DNA from: Viscum album
Taxonomy: Eukaryota; Streptophyta; Magnoliopsida; Santalales; Viscaceae
Length of the DNA: 64,000 bases
Assembly: GCA_963277665.1 (NCBI GenBank)
Contig: CAUJRU010000136.1
Span: 248,001 to 312,000, forward strand
Direction: 5' to 3'
The notes under the pieces are model-generated. The model made no database searches. It worked only from the letters and a program-made list of their open reading frames with translations, and had not been told where the DNA came from. Positions 11,931-25,350 of the stretch are shown here, in pieces; the first letter of the stretch is position 1; each line of letters begins with the position of its first letter. A program made the position numbers and the translations under genes.

Positions 11931-14900
11931 TACATCTTGGGTGTTTTATAACGTACTTTTGTATGGAACATTATACCTCAATGGGGTTTTGGATGGTGCA
12001 TTATACATAAGGGAAAAAACTTATTAAATCTTATAGATTTAATTATTGGGTCAAATGTGTGAGTAGTGTACAAATATATATAAAAAAGAAATAATTTTCA
12101 AGATATTGTGATGTAAATAAACTAAAAATATTTCATCCTCATAAATCATTGGAAGGCGTACCTCAAAATGAATGGTATGATTCTAATGAATGGTATGTAT
12201 CTAGAAAAGTCTTATGTATTTTCAATTAATTGGATCAGTTATTCAATATTAAATTATATATTTAAACCCCTAATGTTTTGATGATCACATCAATAATAAA
12301 TTATTCTTCAATGGTTGAAGAATATAGAAATTTTATTCCCAAAAACCTCATTGTTCTCAATCTTGTTGAACTTGACTTCATCTTAGCCATGAAATTTATT
12401 TCTCTTCATGAATCCAGTGTCAATTTCCACAGATTTGAATTCACCATTGATATTACAAAAAAAACTATGATCATCTATTAGTGTGACTATATGTATGAAA
12501 ATCTTAAGGCGATCACATCCATTTTATGGATAATGATTCCAATTAAAAGGGTTGTTTATCATAGATGGTTAGGGATAAATTGAATATTGATGATATTTCT
12601 TATGTGTGATAGTTTTATGATAACATTCTAGAGGTCTTTCCAAATCTTTTCCAAAATCATTATTTTGTATTTTAAATAAATATTGTACATGAACAATTAT
12701 TATATAAAATAATTCTAATATAAATTCTCTAATACAGTTACATGAATTGAAGAATAAACTATAAGAAAATTTTAAAAAGGGATTCATTCTGAAAAGTTTA
12801 TCACAATGGGCTTCATAGGTTCTATTTTATTAGGAATAATAATTTATCAATGTGACTCTAAATCAGTTAATAGGAACTGAACAATATCATAGTCAAGAGT
12901 TGGTATCCTCTACCCTCTATTAAAGAAAATTTTCATCAACATCATATAGCTCAAATTTTTTCCAAGATCGACCTTCAATTTGTATATCATCAATTGAGTG
13001 TTAAATAGGAGGATATACCCCAGAGAATATCCTTTATAATGTATTGACATAGTGAATATATAGTGATTCCATATGATCTTACTAATGAACCCACTAACAT
13101 CTTGGATATAGTTAATATATTATTTAGATAAAACCTTAATATGTTTACTGTACACTATATATATGATATTATTCTATATACAATGAGAAAGGAAGATAAT
13201 GATTATCAATTGAGAACTATAATAAATTCCATTTGAAATGAAAAACTTTGTTAAAAATTATCTGACTATAAATGTCTTCCACAAAAATGTTTCATATTTT
13301 CATCATATAATCTAAAGAAATGGTGTATTGGGGGATGAATCAAGTTTGTAGCCTATTAGACAATTTCCAAGTCCAACAACAGTGAGTCAAATATGAATTA
13401 ATCTTTGTTTGTCCTGATATTATTGATTCATTATGTAAAATTTCTCTTGGATATTGAATCAACATACCATGATAACTGTGAAGGGATCCACACTCTATTA
13501 AAAAGAAAAATATGAATAAAATCACAATGAATGAAATACTATAACAATAAAAAAACCAGTGTTTATATTACCATGTTGTAAAAAATGGTTTGTAATCTAC
13601 AGTGATTCATCAAAGATTTTGTTGGGATGAATCAAACTGAAAACCTACATTGTGATAGCTTATGTTATAGGACAATTGATGGTCTATGAGAAAAGTTTTC
13701 CAATCTAGATTTAAATTAAGATTCAATTATTTTTGAAAAAATGATATGGATGCATTATATTTACAGAGATATATGGGATATATATATGTGGTTAATAAAA
13801 TTTTAAAATATATATTGACACATAATGAGGTGAATATTCTCCATATAATATTATTGGAGATGATTAATCATTATGAATTATCAATACATTAAGACACATG
13901 GAAATTAAACATGGGGGGTTAGTGGTTTGAACGAGAAGGACCATGCAATATCATATATGGTTAGGATACAAATGTTTAATATTTACATATTTCAAATGAT
14001 GGATCTAAAAATCATGAATGATGTTAGAAAATCATATCCATATCAATTATGTTATCAACAGTCAGTCCATGATATGACTAATCTTCTGAAAAAGGAAGTG
14101 GTAGATCTTTAAAAAATTGTATTTAATTCTATTGGGTTTAATATTCATTATAATAGAATTATAAGATTCACCAATCATGTATTTTTCCCATACCAAACAA
14201 AATTTAAGGAGTTATTAGATGAAGATCATAGTTCTCCATTCCATATTCATTCTAGAAATAAAAATTTGTATAGATATATGAATTATTATTTCTGGTCAGA
14301 TGAAATAAAAAGAGATATTTTAGTGTTTTTATCTTAGTGTTTTGTGTGAAATTAATTTATGTTTATGTGATAATAGAGTATGGGTATGTTTCAAGCATTA
14401 CCCATACTATAATAGATTATAGAAATCATTACCATTAATTTTTTGTCAGTCATTGAAAAACATATAACGATCACAAAGCAATTTGGGTATTAGTCAATAT
14501 CCCCACATTTTTAGTAAACCTTATTACTATTAGTGTATAATTCCTTGAATATTATAATGCATATAAATACGTTATGGATATTGTGAGGATCCATGGATGA
14601 CCCCATTAAAATTTACATGATTGGGTCTAAGGATATCCTTGATGTTTTGTCAATGTTTTCAGTAATCATGTCATACTGAGTTGAGTTTCACAATAATGTA
14701 CCATCCTCAGTTAGATGGCTAGTATTATAAAACCAAAAAAATATTCTAGTATATTATTTGATATTGGTCTATGTATTTAAAAATTATAAGGATAAACACC
14801 TTCATCCATTTGATTTTTCATTGAGAAAATAAATTAATTGAAGTATTATGATGTATCCTTATGAATCCCTCTATCAAAATATGTGTATAAATCCTATGTA

Positions 14901-15516
14901 TTGGTCTTATGTTTGATATGGAATGTTATTGGGACAAGTGATGGATTATGAACTGGTATATAAGGTAAAATCCATTCATCAACCCATAAGGGTAGAAAGA
15001 AGTCGACATATAAGTTATGTTGATAATCGTCGATAGGATCTGGAGAAAAAAATTTGGAGATGGATTTTCTACTAATTTATCCATGGATTAAGGTTATGAT
15101 ATTTGGGAATAATGGAATTTTGAGTCCTTGTTATATTTTCCTCTTTGATAATATTGATCGAGTAGGGACATTGGATTATCTCTTGGTGCTTCCCCTGATC
15201 CTCTCTATGGTCCACAATTTGTTTTATGTATCTCTCCTGAGGAATTACATACCTTATCCCTCATGAGTAATGGAACTAAAATTAATAAAAATTGATCATG
15301 TTCATTCCTAAGAAGAGAAAAAATTGTATATTTAGGATCATATAGTGAAATATATGTCAAACAAGACCACTCACCCAATCAAGGTTTTTTAGTGAAACCA
15401 CCAACATAAGGAAGCTACATGGGAACCATCGAATATAATGTGGTAGAATTATCCTCATATTAATTTATAAAAGTGAATTAATTTTTATCAAAAATTTCAT
15501 TTTATGTTTACTTGAA
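11930..15516 (+). pseudogene. decayed chromovirus pol (element Y)
   Basis: Forward frames with many stops and shifts keep the domain order of a Tekay-like Ty3/gypsy polyprotein. Protease C-terminus at about 12,330-12,450 ('LIVLNLVELDFILAMKF', matching the LIVLDM-DFDVILGMDWL block). Reverse transcriptase at about 12,945-13,200 ('FSKIDLQFVYHQL', then 'YDIILYT' in place of the catalytic IDDILVYS, so the first Asp is lost). Integrase core and tail at about 14,690-15,265 ('MMYPYESLYQ', 'LLGQVMDYELV', 'SYVDN', 'VHNLFYVSLLRNYIPYPS'). The chromodomain-linked end is at about 15,330-15,470 ('KEATWE', 'YPHIN'). Gag and most of the protease are missing between the preceding LTR and 12,278. A TGTAACAC at about 15,517 may start its 3' LTR. 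It is not functional. Confidence 0.75.
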
Positions 15517-18500
15517 TGTAACACAAAGATAATTTTTGAAATATAATTTTTTACAATATCAATATTCAATTTTTAAAATCTTGAATTATGTGAAATAAAG
15601 GGTTTTAATTTACAGAAGTATACTATTAATTTTATTATTTAATGATAGCAGTTATAATCTAGATATTATTTTTTTATAAATAGTAATAAGAAAATTTTAA
15701 TTTTTTTGCAAATTATTTTCAATAAACAAAACATATTGATTAAAATGGAACTAAATTTTAGCATGGTCTTTATATACTTGAAAATATATTTTTCCCAAAA
15801 ATTTTCTTCATTGAATTTTGTTTAAAATTACCATTTTTTACAGTTTTAAGAAATCTATTTGACTATATGAATGTAACTTATTTATTAAACATGTACAAAT
15901 TATCCTATAGACAATATTGGGGATCTTTTCTTTGAAAAGTCTAATTTTTTAATAAATACTCAAAAATTAAGATATATATTTAATTTAAATATATAATGAA
16001 ATTTATATTTTATTTTAGAATTCAATAAAATTGTAATAAGTTCAATTATTTATTATTAATCATATTTTCTCTTTAAAATGAATTTTATTCAAAAATTTAA
16101 TATAAAGCTTTTTTATACCAAGGAATTTTTTTAAACCCTTTTTTAAATCACATTTCCATGTTTTAATATAGTTTATTTTCTTCCACTTCAGGTATTGGAA
16201 TTTTAAAAACTAGATTCTATGTTTGTAATAGAAATATTTTCTATTATATAATAATGTCAAAATTATTTATATTCTCAATGATTTTAAAAAATATTTCAAA
16301 AAATATTATTTAGTTATATTTTGTCTAAAAGGTGGGTTCTTTGTGTCACATATTCATACAGTGAAATTAATTCTCTAAACACATAATTTATTTATTAAAT
16401 AACTATGAATTAATATTTATAATCATTGGTTCCATTTTATATAATATGGATCATTTTATTTTTAGTACTAATTTGAAAATTACCTTCATAAATAAAAATT
16501 TACTAGTTACATGGGAAAAAATTGGTTATAAAGACTAATCATAGAGTATAATGGAAAATTTTGTTTAAAAATATGTGTTTTATATGGAGGAGGTGTTTAT
16601 TGACCATATCATCCCTCCACCCCAATTATTTACTAATTTTACAGGAACGTTTCTTGAGAGTGACATCCCATTATTTTATAGTTTTGATATTTAAAGAATT
16701 ACACTCCTCCTAAATTATAAAATTTTAACCACTACCCTAACATTATAAAACCTATAAATAAATTTGGATATACCATCAAATGGTAAATTAAATGGTTGAT
16801 CATGTTTACGGTGGACTTCCACCTAGTAAATTGATGTACTATGTTTTCCAACACTACCTCTCTTGGGTGGATATAATGATGGATTTAAACTAAATATTTT
16901 ATATTAAGGATGTAATAATAAATATGACATTATAATATCAAATATAACTTCTTACCTTCCAATCCATTGAAAAACGATAACATCATGTGTTAGTACATGT
17001 GGACTACTACCTGCGCATTGCGATGTGATATTTTTTTCATTTTATTTTTACAAGGATGTTCATATAGATGTATACATTGATTATATATGATATATGTGAT
17101 AATAAAATGATCCTGTAAAGATGAAAAAATATCTATCTATATTTTTTATATATATCAAGAATATAGAAACATCATTCACGCGTACGTACGACCTATTATC
17201 TCCATCAATGGTATAATTCATATTCGATCTTTAAATTTGACCAACTACAATAAATACATTTAAAATGAATATAAATTATATTTATATCATTATTAAAATT
17301 AAAAATAATTTGAAAACATCATAAACACAATAGTATAGAAAGTACCATACCAAACAATATATAGAAAATAGAAAAGTTTTTCCTCAAAAATTTACTTTAT
17401 TAATGAATTTTTTTTAAAAATGTAACTGAAACTCATATGTAAATAATATATGGTAATATATATATGTTTTTTGTTTTGTAATATATTTATAATAATATTA
17501 TATTTATTATATAGGAATAATAAATGTGTTCTATAAAGGTTGAGACATTAGGTATGATATTTCTATCTCAAATCATCTTCATTAGAAAATATGTTATGTT
17601 ATTAAAATATTTTCAATTATTATATGTATACAAATAACCATTTAAATCTTTTAAAATGATCTTTTATTCTCATGAAATTAAATGTTTTATTTAATTTTTT
17701 ATATCATGTGTCTTATAAATAAAAACATACTAAAGTGGTGAAGGTTTTATGTTACTATCCCATTATTTTCTAGGATTGTTATGATTATATTTTTTATGAT
17801 GAAATATTATGATATATCTCTAAATAATGGAATAAAATTTCTTATATTATTGTTAATTTATGAAAATATAAGTTTTCATTTAATTTTCCTAAATATAATA
17901 ACATAATATAAAAAATTAATGTTCTTAATAAAAAGGGACATTGTTTCTCACTTTTATAGAAAATCATTATACATTTATTTCCATGTTTTAGAAAATTTTT
18001 CTCAAGGGTGATTTCCAATTATCCAATGACTATTTGAAGAAAATTTTAACCATGTTTTATTTATTAAAAAATTAATTAAAATGAATCTTGTTTTTAATTT
18101 TCTAAATGTGGTATTTTTTACATTTTTACAGAAAAAATGTGAAAGGAATCATTATTTTATTGTGTATGATATAAACAAAATTTTACACCATTATTAAAAC
18201 TCGATTATTTTTAGATTCAATTATAATCATTCATGGTTTATTTCAAATAACAATTTTCCTTTATAATTTGTGAAATTTTGATATTTCAAGGAACTAATTT
18301 CAAAACTAAAATGATATTTTCATAAAAAATGATTTAATGGTCTTTTTTCATAATTTAAATTCATCAACCAAAGAAATATTTGGTATTTCTTATTTTTAAG
18401 TAGGGAAATGATCCAATGGTCTCACATTTATTCTTTCTATGAAATTTTTAGGTTTATGATTATGAATATGAGATGATTATGAAACCCATTTCTTTTTTTC

Positions 18501-21500
18501 CATGGGTTATTCTATAATTGATTGATGAAATTATTACGAGACAAGATTTTTTTTTCATTATTTAGGATATAAATATATGCCAAATGTTTAATAAATTTAT
18601 TTCAAAAAATTGTATATATAATATTACTATTGGTACATATAATTTAATGGGTTGTGATTTAAAAATATTGAGATAATTATCGAAAATAAGTTACTGTTCT
18701 TGATCTAGTAAGGAAAAAAGATTATTTTCATGATATACTATGGGATATAAGTTAGTTTGTTAGATCCACTATGGGTAATATGTGATTATCCCTAACGTGT
18801 TATGTTATGTAAATCGTATAGGTATTTTTGATCAATAATTATTTTATGGTATCAATAGCTAACCTTGAAATATGAAATCATCACAAGACATATGATGGTT
18901 CTAAGATAACGTGACATGAACTCGTGGTTCAAGACTTATTTATGATGATTTATCACTATTAAGATGCATTTCTTTGAAATCATTTTGTTTTATTCCATGA
19001 TGCATGTTTATGATAATTGAAAAAAATTATGAATATTTTATGTTTTTTTATAATGTCATATACATATTTTTAACTTATGTATTATTATGATGATCGATTG
19101 ATATCTTTTATATTTACCGTTACTCAGTATGTGAGCTCATATACTCTAATATTTCATATCACTATGTTACAAATAAAGGTTTGGATATAGCATTTCTTTG
19201 ATGTGTACAAAATGGGAAAATATTATTTAGGAGATATTTTTGAACATTCATGAAATAATAATACTATGTACCTAGTCCCAAAGGAAACTAAACCATTGTG
19301 CTCCACATGCCTGTATTTCCGAAAATTAATTGAAAATTAATTAGAAAATATGTAATATATATGTATAAAAATTCCAGAATGCTATAAGATTTATTTTAAA
19401 TATTTTAACATAATCATATCGTAACAGTACTCAAATTTTAATGTGATTACTTTCCATGGAGGTAATACATAAGTAATATATAGATGTGAATAAATAATTT
19501 GTTTATCAAACCATAGATACAAAATAATACATTGAAATGATAGAATATTTCATAGTCCACCAAGATTGAGGTATAATGTTCAATCTAAAGAAGATTCATT
19601 AATTGTTTTTTATAATAATAATTCCCATAGAATATAATGTTGAATGAATTTTTTGTAAGAACATGCTCATCTCACTAAATTAACATATTTTGTGCTTTTT
19701 AGATAGTGTACAATAAATTAGGATTATTTAATTTACTTATCAATGATGATGACATAGTTATTTATAATATTAAAATGGAAATTGTTTATATTCGAAGTAT
19801 TTAATTATTGATAAGATAAAAGAATTATATTATTATTCCTTCTGAATAGATCCGAAGGATGCGTATATTAAGAAACATATATTATAAATTTTTTTTCTAA
19901 CATAGTCATATCAAATCGTAAAGGGGGTGGAGGGTATCAACTTGAGTGAGGTGATATCAATGACCAACCCACTAACTAGAAATTTATTTTTGGGATTAGA
20001 GATGTCACTATGAATCAATTCTATGGAAGAGTACATAAAAAAATTAAAATATGAATCAGTAGTGAAACATTTAGTGTCTTCCATGGTTTGAACTTGAAAA
20101 TACAGTACACAAGTTATGGGAGATGGTATATAGTACATGAAAATTCCCCAAACGTATGACTATGGAAATATTAATTGTATTCCCATGTTATAAAAGAGTA
20201 GTAAAATATAGTTACATTACTATTTATTAAACATTAAATTTTTAGGGATTAATTAATCATTCATTTGGGTGATTCAGAAAATAAAAATATCAGCACCAAA
20301 TATATGTTCACTTTTGGAGAAATATTTGTGGGATAGATGTTAGAGATGTAACTACTACATGAAATATAATCAATGTAATCAGAATTTTTTGCATTATTAT
20401 GTATTAGAAATAGATGATTTACATGAATGTAATATTTTATGATGTTAGTATAATTAATTATAATGGGATTCTATTTTGTAATCACTAATTATAATTAACT
20501 TCACTAAAGATATTACAATTCATTCCATGAAAAATAAGATTAAATATATATAGCAGTTCATCATGATTTTTTATGATGTTTGAGTTTTGGATCTGTGGAA
20601 GATCAATCAAGCTTATAATCTAGTACATATAACAATAATATTCCATTATAATATGTAATAAGGTGGTTTATCAACATAGCTGAGATGAGATGATGGGAAT
20701 TAGGTTTGATGAATAGTGAAACTATAAATAATTCTTGAGGGAGGGATAGAGGTATGGGGATATTGACATAGGGCTTTTAAAAAAATTTAATACTATGATT
20801 CTCAAGTTAGATATTATTAGTTATTGTCATGTGTTAAACAATTTTTCTATTCCAAATTTAGTCAAATATATATTAAAACTATTATATACTAATGATTTAT
20901 CAATAGGTGGAGAAAGTAGAGCTACATAAACATGGTTATAAGGATAGAATTATATACAAATTGGATGATGTTTTCAATAGCTATAAATTGAAACATCCCC
21001 CATGGCTTCGTTTAATTTAAGTAGTTGGGATGCACAATTGAAATGTGTATGTTTTCCATACAGAAGGATATATATTTAATTTTCCCCAAAATTTTAAAAA
21101 AATGAATGAAAATATATCCATAGGAATGTGTATAATTCCTTTAATATTGTTTTTTGAGTTTAGAATAGTGTATAGTTATTTAGAGAAGAGGGTGTGGAAT
21201 TTTAAAAATAAATCAATGATATTTTGATGATGATATAAGAATCACACTAGCACTTTTCATGGATAGTGTATGATATGTTTCCCAGTTATAGTTGTTGGAA
21301 TATATTATATTATTTGGGTGAAACAAATTTTTATTGAACACTCTTTGATCATTATAACAAATTGCCTGATTTCTTGAATAATATTATATCATTATTCTCC
21401 CTTTTGGGTAGAAAGGGTATCATAAAAATGCAGTCATAGATATTTTTCTTCGTCATTAATTTTTTAAATTATTTTATATAGATAATATTTCTTTGTATCA

Positions 21501-22930
21501 TATGTTTTTTTTTGCATTTTAGAGTAACGTATTCAGTTATATTTTCTCTATATGTTCATTTAGATTCAATACACAATCTTATTGTAGTGTATTTATTCTG
21601 AATACTTTCTTTGTTTAATAACATCATGAAAATAGATGTTAAACAAAATCCTAGTAATAATGTGGATTATAATGAATAATATTTTTATATATTATTTCAC
21701 AATATTGAATAATTCCATGGATGTTTGATATATTTTAAGAATGAAATGATGATTAGTGTTATTCTATGATAAGAGGTGTATCACATGGTCTTGAAAAAAA
21801 AACTCTATTTTGTGATTGTATTTTTCATGATCACAATAAATGATACTATATATTTAAATAAGTAGGGGAATTTTGATATCATAGATAGAGGAAAACAATT
21901 TTATTCTAGTTATCACTTGGGAAATTAATTATGAGTTTTGTGGATATTAAATGATCATAAAATTGGTGATCAGTTACATGTATTTTGATTACTGAAAATG
22001 ATATATATTTTATTTAATGAATATTACATTGAATATATTCATGAGTCTCTAAAAATATATATTAATAGATGAAGACGTGAAAGAGATATGTAATGATCCA
22101 TCCATTTTAATACATTTTATATTTTTTAATAAAAGAATAATGAAAAATACGTGACATAGCTTTAATTTTGATAAAGCCATTCTATTCAAGATAAATTGTA
22201 GAGTCCCAAAATAACAAAAAATGATATCGTCTATGTAAATTGATGAAGAATAAAACAAGTTATTGAATAATGTATTCTTATGTTGTTTACCATCAAAATA
22301 AAAGAAGAAATTTTAATTAACTAGTCTGGGAAATATCTATATTTCAAACACTCCAGCCTGTGTTATCTTTATAAAAAATGGTTTTATACTTCCTAGTAAT
22401 TGTTAAAATGGTAGAATACCTTGATTTCTTTTCATTCTAGGGAATGATATCACAAACAATTTTCCTATATAATGACCCAATATTTCATATTATATTATCC
22501 TTAAATAACCATTATGTTAATGGAATATTTCACATGAAAAACAAACTAAAATGATATCATGATATGTTAATATAATATTTCGTTGATACAATATATATAT
22601 TAAATTATTTGTATAAAATAATGTATGCATATTTTGGAATATATGACGGAATGAAATGGAATAAAATATTGCATGTATTACATATAATTCAAATTTATCT
22701 ATGTTTACAAATAATGTATCAATTATAGGGTCTTCTCTATTCTAATCCCATGTTAAACAAGAACAAATATAATCTGAGAAAAATCATATGTGAGTGCAAT
22801 TCAATATTCTATAAATTTCCATGAGATCTATGCTAGTTAAGTCAGCACCCTCGACTGCAACAATATATTATCTAATCCTTCGTTCATACATGGATATAAT
22901 AATAGTTTACATAATTAGAAATATTTATTT
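15517..22930. other. long AT-rich tract, partly degenerate satellite
   Basis: Almost uniformly AT-rich with very few CG dinucleotides and no credible gene. Satellite periodicity can be followed in 16.6-18.3 kb. Elsewhere only short AT repeats are visible. Weak pol-like fragments on the minus strand at 19,911-20,138 and 22,049-22,258 are discussed under rejected items. Confidence 0.6.
16590..18300. repeat. ~187-bp AT-rich satellite, left block
   Basis: A box resembling GTGGACTACCAC recurs at 16,811 (GTGGACTTCCACC), 16,999 (GTGGACTACTACC), 17,186 (GTACGACCTATT), 17,749 (GTTACTATCCCA) and 17,935 (GGGACATTG). The first three are 188 and 187 bp apart, and 17,186 to 17,749 is three times 188. Upstream of each clear box lies a similar AAAACGATAACATCATGTGT-like segment (16,970; 17,165). 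The 16,980-17,500 stretch also aligns collinearly with 63,325-63,840. Monomers are highly diverged, which explains why the array is not obvious. Confidence 0.55.
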
Positions 22931-22940
22931 TAGTTTGGGT

Positions 22941-23270
22941 ATTAGAGTAGTGGTAAGGAATACCTGTAATACTACATCATAATTAGGGTTCAAATCTTGC
23001 TAGTCTATAATTATAGGGATCTATTCTAGAGTGGCATGTTGTTGGGGGAGGATTAAATGGAGGGTATGTGTGAATTTGGGGGTGGAAAGGAAGGTGGTGG
23101 TCCGTGAGATGAGTCAGGGGTGGATTCAGGCTATTATGGTGGAAATGACATCAAATAGCTGTTCTTCCTAGTGGTCGATGGTGTGGAGGGATTAATTTGT
23201 CTATGGAGCATCAATGGTCAGGAGACTGTATAGTGGATTTTGGGTTGAGAGGGAAATACATGGGATGAGA
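22941..23270 (+). mobile_element. tRNA-derived SINE, copy 2
   Basis: A-box-like TTAGAGTAGTGGTAAGGAA (from 22,942) and B box GGGTTCAAATC (22,986-22,996) are spaced as in the copy at 8943 (42-44 bases). Both copies are followed by G-rich sequence (GGGGGAGG, then GGGGGTGG here). It ends close to the left target duplication of the Tekay-like element, so that element inserted next to or into the SINE. The 3' end is not resolved. Confidence 0.5.
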
Positions 23271-23281
23271 ATTTGGGTTTC

Positions 23282-25335
23282 TATAAAAACCATGATCTTC
23301 ATTTTAGGTATGGATATTTAATTTGGGTTGTTTTGATGAAAAAGAAAGAAATGTGAATTTTCTATGTACACATCATGTACCCAGGTACTGCGTACAACCA
23401 CGTACTAGTCGTGAAAAGGCTGAGTACCTGAGTGTGTGTTGACCTGGTAGACTGCTTAAAGAAGGGTCCGGTTGGGGCTAATACACGGCGTGTACATTTA
23501 ATGAAAACGCCATATTATTTTATTTTTATTTGATGAATCAAATCAGGGTCACATCTAATGTCCATAACATATATCTTCTCCCCTCAGTTCATATAGGAGA
23601 GTGACAGAATGAACACAAATTTTTGACCCCTCTTGATTCTCCATCTAAGCTTCGATGAAGACACCATCAGGTGTATTGGAATCCCACCGGTGAGTTCTCA
23701 ATTCTTCTAGATCCTTTCTTCATGATTCTTCCTCTCTTGTGATTTATCATTAGATGATGGTTTTTACCCTTTTTGTAGATTTATGTCTTTATAGGATGAT
23801 TCAAGGGATAATGTACATGTATGTCGATTGTACGACATCAATGTTGGTGGTTTGTGACTTTCTTCGATTTTCTTTAGATTATATATGATAAAAGTTCCAT
23901 ATAGCCACATTTGCTGTTTTTTTGTTTGTAATTATACCCAATTTATTACCTATTATTGTTCGGTAGATTGATAAGGGGTAATTTCATTTGCATAAGGTTA
24001 TATATCTTGATTATGGGACAACATGGGTGAATTTCCCTTGTTTGATTGATTATAGTCATTTGTTCTAGAATGCATGTTGGGATTTCCCTATTTTTCATGC
24101 CTCGTGTTGTTAGGATGGAATTACTGATTGTAGGAGAAGCATGTGATACACATTGTCGAAGTTTGACCAGGGGGAATTTGACTATGAGAGCTTCCCGAGT
24201 TAGGGTTATTTACGTATGAATTGTTGATATGTTGAACCTGAGGTATAGACTATGAGAGCTGCCATGTGGTCATAGGATAGAGGGGTTAGAGCATCAGAGC
24301 TACCTAGAGGGTCATTATAAAATGAATTGATTCTATGTCGACCAAGTGGTATTAACCGTGTGAGCTACTCAGGTGGTCATTTTTAAAGGTTTAGTGCTAT
24401 GTTAGACCAATGTGGTCAGACTGTGAGAGGTACCTAGAGGGTTGTTATAAAATGAATTGTGTTTATGTTATGCCCTGAGTATTAGATTGTGTGAACTTTC
24501 CAAAAGGGTATGTTATTGAATAATTGGATGTTGGTGATGAGTTTTCCAAACCAAATCACAATATTGGACTCAGTCTTACTTGATTTTTTATATTGTCTTC
24601 TAAGACATATTTTTCTACTATTACAATTGGAGATATAGATATTAAACTAGATCCCAAGGTTCACATGATTCAAAATATGAATAATGGATGATAAATTAGT
24701 GTAATTGAAATCTATAAGACTATTTACTTTTGATTACTTCCTAGTTTATTGCTTAATTTATATATATTACCTGATATATATATTCACTCTTATATAGGCA
24801 CATATCATTTGGAGGTTGACTATTGAGATTCGTCTCACACTCTATTTGGGTCATGATTTTGGACCTAAACAGATTATATGGTTGTGGTTATAGATAATGG
24901 AAATCACATTTCTTCATTTGTCAATTGATTGTTCTATGACCTAGAGAGAAAGGGACCAATCTGAGGATTATGATGCTTTTGGAGTTTACTACTTTTCTAT
25001 ACCTTGGTTTCATTATTGTATTTCTAGCATTGTGAGTTGTTTTCATGCTTTCCTAGACACATGTGACATGAAACATTTCTATATGCTTCAGTTATTATAT
25101 TACTATTAGTCTTCCACTATTTTCTTTTGTTGTTTGGAATTACTGCTTTGGATACTATTTATTATTTTCTTTATACTATGTACACTCTGCCAATGAGGGA
25201 ATATCTTCCCCATTACCACACTATGGCCATCACTGCTAGTCGGCGGCCTCTGGCATTTGGGGAGATGTGATTGAGGTCATGTGACCAACCAGGTTCAGGG
25301 TACCTATGGGAGGCACCCAAAACCAAGACGTTACA
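23282..25335 (+). repeat. 5' LTR of the Tekay-like element
   Basis: Starts TATAAAAACC (canonical TG changed to TA) and ends GACGTTACA. Contents in order: a TACACGGCGTGTA palindrome (23,482-23,494); a probable promoter zone (ATATATC near 23,569) followed by a C-rich leader and a GGTGAGTTC donor-like site near 23,690; imperfect ~65-bp direct repeats at about 24,130-24,530 with the themes 'GAGAGCTACCTAGAGGGTCA' and 'TGTTGACCAAGTGGTATT'; a TTTGGGTC-GACC hairpin near 24,845; and a 'CGGCGGCCTCTGGCATTTGG' block near 25,241. The length of 2054 bp matches units 2 and 3 of the 3' LTR. Confidence 0.85.
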
Positions 25336-25338
25336 AAG

Positions 25339-25350
25339 TTGTATTAGAGG
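25339..25350 (+). promoter_or_regulatory. primer-binding site, tRNA-iMet type (decayed)
   Basis: TTGTATTAGAGG lies three bases after the LTR end. It differs from the usual plant TGGTATCAGAG initiator-Met site by a G-to-T and a C-to-T change. Confidence 0.7.

Noticed and set aside
11605..12027. 140-codon ORF with hydrophobic stretches
   Set aside because: It overlaps the decayed LTR end, whose blocks match 57,735-57,835. T-rich sequence gives hydrophobic frames by chance.
19911..20138. Minus-strand frame with 'SIELIHSDIS', reminiscent of a Copia integrase
   Set aside because: Only one short block matches. No zinc finger, second Asp or neighbouring domain could be found in the right order.
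22049..22258. Minus-strand frame with 'IYIDDIIF', reminiscent of a reverse transcriptase catalytic box
   Set aside because: It lies upstream of the integrase-like fragment, contrary to Copia order, and the flanking reverse transcriptase blocks are not recognisable. It may be chance in AT-rich DNA.
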